64,000 nt of DNA from Ramlibacter sp. GTDB taxonomy: Bacteria; Pseudomonadota; Gammaproteobacteria; Burkholderiales; Burkholderiaceae_C. Of the stretch, positions 1-7,713 are shown piece after piece (the first letter of the stretch is position 1; each line of letters begins with the position of its first letter). The translations under genes and the position numbers were made by a program. The notes beneath the pieces were generated by a model that was given only the letters and a program-made list of their open reading frames with translations, did no database searches and had not been told where the DNA came from. The stretch spans positions 2,232,001 to 2,296,000 of the forward strand of contig JAHBZM010000001.1 of NCBI GenBank assembly GCA_019635435.1, in the 5' to 3' direction.

Positions 1-10
1 GTCGTTGCGC

Positions 11-39
11 TGGTTTATTGATAAGTATACATACCATTT
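11..39. promoter_or_regulatory. AT-rich promoter/operator region before the MarR gene
   Basis: An A/T-rich stretch in otherwise very GC-rich DNA contains the palindrome GTATAC at 25-30, about 60 bases before the MarR start. MarR-family proteins bind such AT-rich palindromes in their own, often divergent, promoters. A divergent gene to the left would fit but lies outside the window. The role is inferred from position and composition only. Confidence 0.35.
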
Positions 40-91
40 GGGCCGGCGTCCGCGCCTTTTGCGGCGGGTGGCAATCGCTACACTCGCGACC

Positions 92-535
92 ATGGCAAAA
101 AGCTTTGACTTCCAGCATGCGCCGGGGCACCTGATCCGGCGCGCGCACCAGTTGGCCGTGGCGATCTTCATGGAGGAAACCGGCGAGTTCGACATGACCC
201 CGGTCCAGTTTGCCATCCTCAATGCACTGATTGACGACCCGGGGGAAGACCAGGTCACGCTGGCCGGGCGGGTGGCATTTGACGCCGCCACATCGGGTTC
301 GGTGATCAGTCGCCTCGAGGCCAAGGGCCTGGTGCGGCGCGAGGCCGATCCGGGCGACCGGCGGCGCAAGCTGCTGTGGGTCACCCCCGAGGGCGAATCC
401 ATGGCGCTGCGCATGAAACGTGCCGTGGCCCGGGCGCAGTCGCGCATCGTGGGTCCGCTGGACGACGCCGAGCGTGCCCAGCTGGTGCAATTGCTGGGCA
501 AGTTGGTGGCGGGGCACGAAGACGCCGGGGCCTGA
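92..535 (+). CDS. MarR family transcriptional regulator
   Basis: A 147-residue protein of normal MarR length. The central winged helix runs from roughly residue 45 to 105 and includes AATSGSVISRLEAKGLVRR, followed by the wing motif DPGDRRRKLL. These are the classic recognition helix and wing of MarR proteins, which are dimeric ligand-responsive repressors. I chose the ATG at 92; the frame is open to position 5, but the upstream residues are not MarR-like and cover the A/T-rich promoter region. The regulated gene is probably to the left, outside the window, because the next gene downstream is an outer-membrane lipoprotein with its own leader. The ligand cannot be told. Confidence 0.85.
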   Translation: MAKSFDFQHAPGHLIRRAHQLAVAIFMEETGEFDMTPVQFAILNALIDDPGEDQVTLAGRVAFDAATSGSVISRLEAKGLVRREADPGDRRRKLLWVTPEGESMALRMKRAVARAQSRIVGPLDDAERAQLVQLLGKLVAGHEDAGA

Positions 536-682
536 GCCCGCGCGCCGGGCCCACGGCCGCCTGGCGGGCGGGGCTGAGGCAGCTGTCGGCTCTGTCCTAC
601 GCCGCTATCAGCGGCCCGCCGGATGCACAGCCAGGCGGCGGGTGCTGCAATGAGGAGATACCTTCACAGACAGGAGCCTCCC

Positions 683-1339
683 ATGAAAACCATCCATCTC
701 GCCCGCCGCACCCTTGCGCTCACCACCCTTTCGGCAGCCGTGTTGCTCGCGGCCTGCGCCGACATGACGCCCAACCAGAAGGGCACGGCCGTGGGGGCTG
801 GCGTGGGTGCCGTGGCCGGCGCCGCCATTGGCGGCAACACCCAGGGGGCGGCCATCGGGGCCGGTCTGGGCGCGCTCGGGGGCTATGTGTGGTCCAAGCA
901 CATGCAGGACAAAAAGGCTGCCATGGAGCGCGCCACGGCCGGCACCGGCGTGGCCGTGACGCAGACCGCCGACAACCAGCTCAAGCTCAACATCCCCAGC
1001 GACATTTCGTTCGACACGGGCCGCGCCGACATCAAGCCCAGCCTGCAGCCCGTGCTCGACCAGTTTGCCAATGGACTGGGCTCCCAGCCCAACACCGAGA
1101 TCCGCATCATCGGCCACACCGACAGCACGGGCCCCGACTCGGTCAATGACCCGCTGTCGCTGCAGCGCGCCGCCAGTGCGCGCGACTACCTGGCCGCGCG
1201 CGGCGTGGACCCGCAGCGCGTGATGATCAATGGCCGCGGGGAGCATGAGCCGATCGCCGACAACAGCACCGAGGCCGGTCGTGCCCGCAACCGGCGCGTG
1301 GAAATCTACCTGGCTGAGCGCCCGATCGCTTCCCGCTAG
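683..1339 (+). CDS. OmpA family lipoprotein with glycine zipper
   Basis: A 218-residue envelope protein. A signal peptide ends in the lipobox LAAC, so Cys25 is the likely acylation site. Residues about 34-66 form a glycine-zipper segment rich in GxxxG, and residues about 97-212 form an OmpA-like peptidoglycan-binding domain with GHTDSTG and the arginine-rich NRRVEIYL motif. The family anchors the outer membrane to the cell wall. The ATG at 683 follows an AGGAG ribosome-binding site at 672-676. It resembles YiaD-type lipoproteins. It appears to be monocistronic and converges on the DUF1501 gene. Confidence 0.88.
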   Translation: MKTIHLARRTLALTTLSAAVLLAACADMTPNQKGTAVGAGVGAVAGAAIGGNTQGAAIGAGLGALGGYVWSKHMQDKKAAMERATAGTGVAVTQTADNQLKLNIPSDISFDTGRADIKPSLQPVLDQFANGLGSQPNTEIRIIGHTDSTGPDSVNDPLSLQRAASARDYLAARGVDPQRVMINGRGEHEPIADNSTEAGRARNRRVEIYLAERPIASR

Positions 1340-1353
1340 GCGGTTCGCGGGCT

Positions 1354-2508
1354 TCAGCCGCGCAGCAGTTGCGGCAGGGCCCGCGCAGTGGGCACCTGCG
1401 GGAACACCGCCCTGGCGACCCGCTGGGGCTCCAGCCCGAAGCACTCACCGGCCGCTGAGGCAATGAGTGCGTCCAGCCCGGTGGTGGCCTGCAGGTCACG
1501 CCCCTGGTAGAGCGCGCCCGGCTCCAGGCCAGGCCAGTCACCCAGCACGCGCCCCCCCTGAACCGAGCCGCCCAGCAGCATGGCCACCGACGCCGTGCCA
1601 TGGTCGGTGCCCCCGGTGCCGTTGGCGGCCACCGTGCGGCCGAACTCCGTGGCCACCAGCACCGTGGTGTGGGCCCAGGCATCCCCCAGACCCTCGCGCA
1701 GCGCCGCAATCAGCGCATCCAGTGACTTGAGCTGGTTGGCCAGCCGCGGGTTCTGCGCGCTGTGCGTGTCCCAGCCATTGGTTTCGAGCATGGCGATGCG
1801 CGGGCCGGCCGGCTGCGAGAGAAAACGCGCTGCAAGCTGGCCCAGTTCGGCAGGGTTTTGCCGCGTGGCGCCGCCGGCCATGCCGCGCGCCTCCATGGCC
1901 GCAGCCCACATGGCGTGAAGCTGGGCGTCCTGCGCATACAGTTGCTGCACCCGCTCCAGCAGGTCGTCGGGCGCCTGGCGCAAGGCCGATGGCGCGTAGG
2001 AACTCACCTCGGCCCGGCCGCGCAGCGCGAGCGGCACCATGGGCGTCACGGCAATGGCCTCGCCATGGCCCTTGGGCAGCAGCCCGATCAGGCGATTGAG
2101 CCAGCCATCCTTCATTTCATAGGGCACCGATCCGCCGGTCTCCAGCACGTTCTGGCCGTCGAAGTGCGAGCGGTCCCGGTAGGGCGAGGCCACGGCCTGG
2201 ACGAACAACGCCTCCTTGGCCGCGTACAGCCTGGCTGTTTCCACCAGCGCGGGGTGCAGTGCGAACAGGCCGTCCAGCCGGGTGGCGGCCGACGGGTCGA
2301 TGGCGAGCGCGCCGCGCAGCCGTGCATAGGCCGGGTCGGCGTAGGGGATGACCGTGTTCAGGCCGTCCGCGGCGCCGCGCTGGATCACGAACACAAAGCG
2401 GCGCTCGGTCGCGGCCTTGGCCAGCAGCAGGCGCGGCGCGACCATGAGGCAGGCGCCCGCGGCGGCCCACTGGAGGACATGGCGGCGGTTGGGCAAGGCT
2501 GGGGACAT
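1354..2508 (-). CDS. DUF1501 family secreted protein
   Basis: A 384-residue protein whose N-terminus carries a twin-arginine-like signal (NRRHVLQWAAAGACLM), suggesting export in folded form. The body shows DUF1501 features: the early FVIQRGAADGLNTVIPY segment, YRDRSHFDGQNVLETG, and TEFGRTVAANGTGGTDHGTA near the C-terminus. DUF1501 belongs to the alkaline phosphatase/sulfatase-like superfamily, but its reaction is unknown. It starts 3 bases after the DUF1800 stop behind an AGGAG site. The DUF1800-DUF1501 pairing is widespread and suggests they work together. It is the last gene of the ECF sigma operon. Confidence 0.85.
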   Translation of the reverse strand: MSPALPNRRHVLQWAAAGACLMVAPRLLLAKAATERRFVFVIQRGAADGLNTVIPYADPAYARLRGALAIDPSAATRLDGLFALHPALVETARLYAAKEALFVQAVASPYRDRSHFDGQNVLETGGSVPYEMKDGWLNRLIGLLPKGHGEAIAVTPMVPLALRGRAEVSSYAPSALRQAPDDLLERVQQLYAQDAQLHAMWAAAMEARGMAGGATRQNPAELGQLAARFLSQPAGPRIAMLETNGWDTHSAQNPRLANQLKSLDALIAALREGLGDAWAHTTVLVATEFGRTVAANGTGGTDHGTASVAMLLGGSVQGGRVLGDWPGLEPGALYQGRDLQATTGLDALIASAAGECFGLEPQRVARAVFPQVPTARALPQLLRG

Positions 2509-2511
2509 GGT

Positions 2512-3894
2512 TTATCTCCTGAGGAATTCGGGCGAGGCCAGCAACAGCGCCAGTGCCGTGGCCGGGCTCTCGGCCCGCGCCAGCACGGTGGCGGTGGCGT
2601 CGCTCAGCCCGCCGGGCAGCAGCCTGGGGCCCAGCGATCGGGCGTCGGCGGTGCTGGCGGCCCGCTCAGCCAGGCGCTGGGCCAGTTCCACCCGGCGCAT
2701 CAGCGCATCGGGCGCCATCCAGCTCTCGGCCACATCGTCGAAGCCGGCCGGCGAGCCCGGGCGCCACACGGGTTGGCCCAGCTGGACCAGCATGGGGGCG
2801 ATGGGCACCGCGCCCGGCTCGCGCAGGCCCAGCCCCCGCAGTGACGACAGCGTCCACTCCCAGGGAGTCTTGAACTTGGGCTGTGCCAGGCCCCAGATCT
2901 CCGGTGCCTCGATCAGGGTCCGGTACACCGCAGGCAGGTGCCCGCCACTTCGCGTGAAGGCCTGGGCCAGGCGTTCGGTCAGCGCCGGGGGCGGTGAATC
3001 GCCGGCGAAATGGCGCGCCAGCTTGGTGGCGACGTGCCGCGCCGTGGCGGCTTGGCTTGCCAGGTCGCGCAGCATGGCCTGGGCCTGGGCCTCACCGGGC
3101 TGGTCGTAGCGCCGCCCCAGAAGCTGGCGCGGGCCGGGTTCGTGCAAGGCGGCATGAAAGGCGAAACCGCCGGGCGTGCCCCCGGGCGGCAGGCCGGGCA
3201 TGCCGCCGATGCTCCAGCCTGTGAGCCCGCGCGCGAGTTCCACCACATCGTCCTGCCCGTAGCCACTGCGCACGCCCAGCGTGTGCAGCTCGAGGATTTC
3301 GCGGGCCAGGTTCTCGTTCAGGCCGCGCTGGCGCCCGGGGCGTGACCGCAGGCCGGCGGGGCTGCCCGGCCCGATCGAGCGGGCCTGGTCCAGGTACAGC
3401 AGCATGGCCGGGTGGCGCTGCACCGCCAGCAGCATGTCTTCAAAGCGGCCGAACACGTGGGGGCGGATGGCTTCCGCCTCGAACGAGCCGGCCAGCGAGG
3501 CCAGCGGGTTCTTGTCGATCGACACGGCGAAGTGGTTGGCCCAGAAGTGCACCAGCCGCTCGGCGAACGGCGCGGGCGTGTCCAGCGCGCTCGCGGCCCG
3601 GGCCGTGACCGCCGAGCGGTAGCGCTCGCGCGAATCGGCGGCGAGCTTCCGGCGAATGGCCAGCTCGTTGCCCGCGTCGGCCTGGCGCAGCGCGCGCTGG
3701 TAGTCCAGGTAGCTGGTGACCAGCGTGGCGCTGGCCGGTTCGGCGGCCCAGGCAGGCGGCGCCGCCGCGTAGCGTTCAAACTGGCCAAGCAGCCAGGCCC
3801 GGGGCTGGGCCGGCAGTGGCTCGTCGGGGCGCGCGCCGAGCCCGAAGCGGTTCAGCGCGGCGGCGGCGCCCTGCATGTCGGCGGAAAGGGTCAT
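2512..3894 (-). CDS. DUF1800 family protein
   Basis: A 460-residue DUF1800 protein, recognised from AAALNRFGLGARPDE at the N-terminus, ERLVHFWANHFAVSIDK, NLAREILELHTLGV and the TGW and FHAALHEPG segments in order. The molecular function is unknown. I use the ATG at 3894 because a strong AGGAGG site lies just before it; the frame is open to 3936. A promoter-like sequence nearly identical to the one before the ECF sigma gene ends about 20 bases upstream. That suggests this gene and its DUF1501 partner form a sigma-controlled transcription unit inside the larger operon. Confidence 0.85.
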   Translation of the reverse strand: MTLSADMQGAAAALNRFGLGARPDEPLPAQPRAWLLGQFERYAAAPPAWAAEPASATLVTSYLDYQRALRQADAGNELAIRRKLAADSRERYRSAVTARAASALDTPAPFAERLVHFWANHFAVSIDKNPLASLAGSFEAEAIRPHVFGRFEDMLLAVQRHPAMLLYLDQARSIGPGSPAGLRSRPGRQRGLNENLAREILELHTLGVRSGYGQDDVVELARGLTGWSIGGMPGLPPGGTPGGFAFHAALHEPGPRQLLGRRYDQPGEAQAQAMLRDLASQAATARHVATKLARHFAGDSPPPALTERLAQAFTRSGGHLPAVYRTLIEAPEIWGLAQPKFKTPWEWTLSSLRGLGLREPGAVPIAPMLVQLGQPVWRPGSPAGFDDVAESWMAPDALMRRVELAQRLAERAASTADARSLGPRLLPGGLSDATATVLARAESPATALALLLASPEFLRR

Positions 3895-3913
3895 GGAACC
3901 TCCTGGTGCGACG

Positions 3914-3943
3914 TTAAACGCCGCTGCGCCCCACATCCGTCGC
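3914..3943 (-). promoter_or_regulatory. Candidate ECF sigma promoter of the DUF1800-DUF1501 unit
   Basis: On the reverse strand, GCGACGGAT is followed 13 bases later by GCGTTTAA. The ECF sigma gene of the same operon is preceded by the same two blocks at exactly the same spacing (5488-5517). Aligned without gaps over 30 bases, I count 23 identities, although the two sites lie in unrelated surroundings. The block overlaps the end of the upstream gene and would give a very short leader. Function is inferred from the duplication and position. Confidence 0.55.
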
Positions 3944-3944
3944 T

Positions 3945-4424
3945 TCAGGGCCGGGGCGTTGCCGTGGCCGGTGGGCCCAGGGCGGTGCGCCGCGCCAGGC
4001 CCTGGGTCAGCTTCTCGCGCTGCCCGGGGGGCAGGGTGGCGGCGAAATCAAGCACGGCCGTTTCCATCCGGGTGCGCGAGGCGGTGTCGGCTTCGCGCAC
4101 CCGGGCCAGCGCGGCGGCGGTGGCGGCGCGGTCGAACTGGGGTTCGGCCAGCAGGCGCAGCACCTCGTGCCGGCCTTCGCGCGAGGTCTGGATGCTGGCA
4201 CTGGCGTCGCGCCGGGCCTCGCGCAAGCCCATGAGGTAGGCGCGCCGCTGGGCCTCGGGCAATTCGTCCGCCGCAAAGCGCAGGCCGCGCTGCGCGGACG
4301 GGGCGGTGGCCGTGGCCCGGTCGGCGGCCCACCAGCGCCAGGCCGCCCCGGCCGCACCGCCCACCAGGAAGATGTTCAGCACCACCGAGGCCAGCAGCCA
4401 GCGGTTGAGCGTGGGCCCGGTCAT
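3945..4424 (-). CDS. Membrane-anchored periplasmic metal-sensor-like protein
   Basis: A 159-residue protein with one N-terminal membrane segment (about residues 8-30) and an alpha-helical periplasmic part rich in Arg, Glu and Ala. The segments LPEAQRRAYLMGLREAR and LPPGQREKLTQGL resemble the CnrX/CpxP/Spy-type heavy-metal resistance and chaperone family. In such systems the periplasmic protein passes a signal to a membrane anti-sigma factor. Its ATG overlaps the anti-sigma stop (ATGA), so translation is probably coupled. There is no obvious His/Cys metal site, so the signal may be misfolded protein rather than metal. Confidence 0.65.
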   Translation of the reverse strand: MTGPTLNRWLLASVVLNIFLVGGAAGAAWRWWAADRATATAPSAQRGLRFAADELPEAQRRAYLMGLREARRDASASIQTSREGRHEVLRLLAEPQFDRAATAAALARVREADTASRTRMETAVLDFAATLPPGQREKLTQGLARRTALGPPATATPRP

Positions 4425-4861
4425 TCTTCGCTCCAGTCGGCCAGGGGGGCACTGAAGGCCATGATGCGCTCGGGCCCGTCAGGGCCGAGCGGGCGGGGCG
4501 CGCTGCTCAGCGCCACCGACACCGCCAGGGCCCCGGTCAGCGTGCCCGCCAGCCCCGCACCCGCCAGGCCGGCGCCGGGCCATAGCCAGTGCCAGCCGGG
4601 CGCCGGCTTCCAGGTGGCACGCGAAGGTACCTGGCCCACGGGGGCCAGGGCCAGGATGCGCTGTTGCAGGGCCTCGCCGGGCGCGGCCACGGCGTGGTCG
4701 CCCAGCCAGCCGTCCAGCGCTGCGGCCTGCGCCTGCGCGGCGCGCAGTTCAGGGAGGTTCATGGCTGCGAGCCGGTGGGCGGCGTCCTGCTCGGCGTCGG
4801 GCCAGCGGCGCAGGTCGCTGCCGCAGGCGTCCAGCAGGGCCAGGAATCGTTCAGGGGTCAT
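4421..4861 (-). CDS. Anti-sigma factor-like membrane protein
   Basis: A 146-residue protein with a helical cytoplasmic N-terminus (about residues 1-90, including RWPDAEQDAAHRLAAMNLPE), one membrane segment around residues 95-118, and a short periplasmic tail. This size and topology match small anti-sigma factors. Its position directly after the ECF sigma gene and before the periplasmic sensor, with 4-base overlaps on both sides, supports that role. There is no zinc-binding anti-sigma motif of the HxxxCxxC type. The assignment therefore rests mainly on context. Confidence 0.65.
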   Translation of the reverse strand: MTPERFLALLDACGSDLRRWPDAEQDAAHRLAAMNLPELRAAQAQAAALDGWLGDHAVAAPGEALQQRILALAPVGQVPSRATWKPAPGWHWLWPGAGLAGAGLAGTLTGALAVSVALSSAPRPLGPDGPERIMAFSAPLADWSEE

Positions 4862-5415
4862 GGTGTTTCCTTTCCGTCGCCCAGGAGCCGGGCCCGCAGC
4901 GCACGCCGCGCGCGGGCCAGCAGGCTTTCAAGGGCCTCGATGCTGATGCCCATCAGCATGGCGGCCTCGCCGTTGGAGAACTCCTGGTAGTACTGCAGCA
5001 CCAGGGCTTCGCGCTGGCGGGCCGGCAGCGCGGCCAGGGCCGCGGCCACCTGGCGGCTGCGCTGGGCAGCCTGCAGTGATTCGTCGGGCGCGGGGCCCGG
5101 GTCGGCCGGCTCGGGGCTGTCGTCAGCGGCTGGCTCGTCATGCCGGGCGCGCAGCCGGTCGTAGCACAGGTTGAGCACCACGCGGTGCAGCCAGGTGTCA
5201 AAGCGGGCCTGCCCCGGCTGCCAACTGGCGGCCTGCTTCCAGACCCGCACAAAGGCTTCCTGCGAGACCTCTTCGGCCTCGCTGCGCCGGCCCAGCAGGC
5301 GCACCGCCAGGGCGAGCACGCGCGGCAGCTTGCGGGTGACGAGTTCTTGCATGGCTCGCGGCTCGCCGCGGCCGACGCGCGCCAGCAGTTCAGCATCGGG
5401 GTCATCGTTGATCAA
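4858..5415 (-). CDS. ECF-type RNA polymerase sigma factor
   Basis: A 185-residue sigma-70 family protein. Region 2 (about residues 22-95) contains RRSEAEEVSQEAFVRVWKQA and FDTWLHRVVLNLCYDRLR. Region 4 (about 125-175) contains LPARQREALVLQYYQEFSNGEAAMLMGISIEALESLLARARRAL (split here only by description, not by gap). The start is probably the TTG at 5415, because an in-frame stop lies two codons upstream and no closer ATG leaves region 2 intact. The gene heads an operon with an anti-sigma-like protein, a periplasmic sensor and DUF1800/DUF1501. A promoter-like sequence shared with the DUF1800 gene suggests autoregulation. Confidence 0.88.
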   Translation of the reverse strand: MINDDPDAELLARVGRGEPRAMQELVTRKLPRVLALAVRLLGRRSEAEEVSQEAFVRVWKQAASWQPGQARFDTWLHRVVLNLCYDRLRARHDEPAADDSPEPADPGPAPDESLQAAQRSRQVAAALAALPARQREALVLQYYQEFSNGEAAMLMGISIEALESLLARARRALRARLLGDGKETP

Positions 5416-5487
5416 TGGTCACCATGGCATGCATGTGAAATCGGTCTGCGGGCGCTACGCGGCCCCTTCCACCGGTCCTGTCAACGC

Positions 5488-5517
5488 TTGAACGCGGCTG
5501 GCGCGCAAATCCGTCGC
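5488..5517 (-). promoter_or_regulatory. Candidate autoregulated promoter of the ECF sigma gene
   Basis: On the reverse strand, GCGACGGAT (5509-5517) and GCGTTCAA (5488-5495) are separated by 13 bases, about 70 bases before the sigma start. The same arrangement occurs before DUF1800 at 3914-3943. ECF sigma factors usually recognise a conserved -35 block and a CGT-containing -10 block and activate their own gene. The assignment is inferred from the duplication. Confidence 0.55.
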
Positions 5518-5553
5518 CGCTCCGGGTTCGCTCCCCGGTTGCGGGCCGCGATC

Positions 5554-5856
5554 TCAGGCGGACTTGGCCAGCAGCTCGAAGTGCTCGACGGTGGGGGGCA
5601 CGGCGAAGAACGGGCCCACGATGGCGCGCCACTGCGCAAACAGCGGACCGCCGCGGAAGGCCACGGTGTGGTCTTCCAGCGTGTCCCAGAAGATCTGCAG
5701 GATGTAGCGCTCGGGCGACTCGATGCCCTTGTTGACCTTGAAGCCCTGGAACCCCCGGGCCTGCGAGATGACGGTGGCAATGCCGCGCTGGATGGCCTCG
5801 TCAAAGGCGGCCTGCTGGCCAGGCTGGATGCGGATGTCGGCGAGTTCAAGAATCAT
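5554..5856 (-). CDS. ABM-domain (antibiotic biosynthesis monooxygenase-like) protein
   Basis: A 100-residue protein with the ferredoxin-like alpha/beta fold of the ABM superfamily: IRIQPGQQAAFDEAIQRG, GFQGFKVNKGIESPERYILQ (20 residues), WDTLEDHTVAFRGG and a C-terminal VEHFELL strand. Members are small dimeric enzymes or accessory proteins, including cofactor-free oxygenases. It lies 21 bases after the ferredoxin gene and ends the Rieske/ligase operon. It may act on a pathway intermediate. No catalytic residue can be assigned with certainty. Confidence 0.75.
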   Translation of the reverse strand: MILELADIRIQPGQQAAFDEAIQRGIATVISQARGFQGFKVNKGIESPERYILQIFWDTLEDHTVAFRGGPLFAQWRAIVGPFFAVPPTVEHFELLAKSA

Positions 5857-5877
5857 GGGGCGGCTCCTGGGGGCGGT

Positions 5878-6222
5878 TCAGTGCTGGCTGGCAGGCAAGT
5901 CTAGCGTGAGGCCGTCAAGCGCGCTGGTCAGGTCGATCTGGCAGCTCAGGCGGCTGTGGGGCTCGCGCGGCACCGCGGTGAACTCGAGCATGGCCAGCTC
6001 GTCATCGCCGGGCGCGGGCAGCAGGCTCGCATGCGGTTCGCGCACCAGCACATGGCAGGTGCCGCAGGTCAGCAGGCCCCCGCAATCGGCCTCGATGCCG
6101 GCCACATTGGCTGACACCGCCGCCTGCATCAGCGATTGCCCGGTTTTGGCCTCAATAGTGGTTGGAGTCCTTGACTGGCGGTCACTGTGCGCTACGAAAT
6201 GAATAGCAATTGTCTGGCTCAT
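5878..6222 (-). CDS. 2Fe-2S ferredoxin (putidaredoxin/plant type)
   Basis: A 114-residue ferredoxin. The cluster ligands are visible as Cys47, Cys53 and Cys56 (DCGGLLTCGTCHV) and Cys94 (LSCQI). This spacing is typical of vertebrate/putidaredoxin-type [2Fe-2S] proteins that donate electrons to oxygenases. It follows the glutamine-synthetase-like gene by 12 bases and probably serves the Rieske oxygenase two genes upstream. No reductase gene is nearby, so one must be borrowed. The first 24 or so residues are encoded by a copy of a dispersed DNA repeat (6150-6212), which gives an unusual N-terminal extension. Confidence 0.88.
   Translation of the reverse strand: MSQTIAIHFVAHSDRQSRTPTTIEAKTGQSLMQAAVSANVAGIEADCGGLLTCGTCHVLVREPHASLLPAPGDDELAMLEFTAVPREPHSRLSCQIDLTSALDGLTLDLPASQH
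6150..6212 (+). repeat. Dispersed repeat family B, diverged copy in the ferredoxin N-terminus
   Basis: The + strand reads TGGAGTCC, a GC-rich block, then GCTACGAAATGAATAGCAA. This matches the copies at 12121 and 23317 (TGGAGTCC, GGCGGCCAC, GCTAT, AAA, AGTAGCAA) with several changes. The copy lies entirely inside the 5' part of the ferredoxin gene on the other strand. Confidence 0.5.
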
Positions 6223-6234
6223 GGTGGGGGCCGG

Positions 6235-7713
6235 TCAGAACCGGCTGAAGTATTCGCGCCGCTGGAAATCGTCCTTGTCGTCGGCCATCTCGTGGCGCGT
6301 GAGCTCGGACTGCTTGATGCGGCTGAAGTAGTGGATGAAGTCGGTGCCGAACGCGTCCACCATCACGCGGTCGTCCTGCAGGGCCTGCAGGGCTTCGCCC
6401 AGGCTGGTGGGCAGGCGCGTGTGGCTGTCGGCATAGGGGGTGTCGGTGGCCGGCGGCGCCGTGAGCTGGCGCGCGATGCCGTCCAGGCCCGCGTGGATCT
6501 GCGACGCGAGGTAGAGGTAGGGGTTGGCGGCCGGCTCGCCGATGCGGTTCTCGATGCGCGTGCCGGCGTCGCCGCATTCGCCCACCACGCGCAGCATGGC
6601 ACCGCGGTTGTCGCGTCCCCACAGCACCGATTGCGGCGCCAGCGCGTTGGGCCGGAAGCGGCCAAAGCCATTGACCGTGGGCGTGCAGAACACGGCCATG
6701 CCGCGTGCATGCGCCAGCAGCCCCGCCAGGTAATGCTCGCCCAGCGCCGACAGCGTGTGCTGCGCATCGGCGCCGGTGCTGCCGGCGGCCGGCGTGTCGC
6801 GGCGCAGCAGGTTGTCGCCCGTGGCAGCGTCCACCAGCGACTGGTGCAGGTGCCAGCCGCTGGACATGATGTTGGCAAAGGGCGGTCGGCACATGAAGGT
6901 GGCGTGGTAGCCCGCGCGGCGCAGCGCCTGCTTCACGGCGCTGCGAAACAGCACCATGTTGTCGGCGGCGGTCAGCGCGTCGGTCACGTCGAACACCGCC
7001 TCGACCTGGCTCGGGCCCAGCTCCACCTCCAGCGACAGCAGAGGCAGGCCCAGCGCCTGCGCCGTGTGCTGCACGATGCGCATGGGCTCTTCGGCCAGGT
7101 CGTACCAGGCCTCGGTGAGCAGGTTGTAGCCGGGGTGGATCAGCGCCACCTCGGGCGGCAGGCCCGGCCACGCGGCCTGGGCCGGGTCGAGCTGGTCCTG
7201 CGTGCTGGTGATGCGGTAGATGTGCAGTTCCACCTCGAGACCGCAGCGCATCGCGTAGCCCGCCTTGGCCAAACGGGCCAGCGCGCGCTGCAGCACGCGG
7301 CGCGTGTCCAGTTCCACGGGCGTGCCGTCCTGGAACCAGGGCTGGCATTGCACCCAGCCCGTGGCCGGCGTCCAGGGCAACTGGCGGAAGCTCGCGGGGT
7401 CGGCCAGCAGCATCAGGTTGTTGGCCTGGCCAAAGCCGGGCAGGTCGGCTGTGCCGCCGGGCTCGAACACCTTGAACGCCGTGCGGTCGGAGGTGTCCTT
7501 GAGCATCAGCGTGCTGACCATGCCCACGCCCGCCTGCATGGCCTGCGCGGCCGCGGCGGCCACCAGCGTCTTGCCACGCGTGACGCCGTGCACGTCGCAC
7601 CAGGCGAAGCGCACCAGTTCCAGGCCACTGCCACCCATGAGTTGGGCGGCGCGGGCCAGCGCGCTTTCGCGCGCGGCGTCATGCACGCCGCAGCGTTGGG
7701 CGAAGGTGCTCAC
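6235..7713 (-). CDS. Glutamine synthetase family protein (gamma-glutamyl ligase-like)
   Basis: A 492-residue member of the glutamine synthetase superfamily. It shows an N-terminal beta-grasp part (RFAWCDVHGVTRGKTL), then a catalytic domain with CGLEVELHIYRI, GPSQVEAVFDVTDAL, MSSGWHLHQSL, GFGRFRPNALAPQSVLWG and ENRIGEPAANPYLYLASQI. Family members outside nitrogen assimilation ligate glutamate to amines such as isopropylamine, putrescine or aniline. The GTG start overlaps the Rieske stop (GTGA), implying coupled expression. By analogy with aniline degradation it may gamma-glutamylate an amine before oxygenation. The substrate is unknown. Confidence 0.8.
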   Translation of the reverse strand: MSTFAQRCGVHDAARESALARAAQLMGGSGLELVRFAWCDVHGVTRGKTLVAAAAAQAMQAGVGMVSTLMLKDTSDRTAFKVFEPGGTADLPGFGQANNLMLLADPASFRQLPWTPATGWVQCQPWFQDGTPVELDTRRVLQRALARLAKAGYAMRCGLEVELHIYRITSTQDQLDPAQAAWPGLPPEVALIHPGYNLLTEAWYDLAEEPMRIVQHTAQALGLPLLSLEVELGPSQVEAVFDVTDALTAADNMVLFRSAVKQALRRAGYHATFMCRPPFANIMSSGWHLHQSLVDAATGDNLLRRDTPAAGSTGADAQHTLSALGEHYLAGLLAHARGMAVFCTPTVNGFGRFRPNALAPQSVLWGRDNRGAMLRVVGECGDAGTRIENRIGEPAANPYLYLASQIHAGLDGIARQLTAPPATDTPYADSHTRLPTSLGEALQALQDDRVMVDAFGTDFIHYFSRIKQSELTRHEMADDKDDFQRREYFSRF

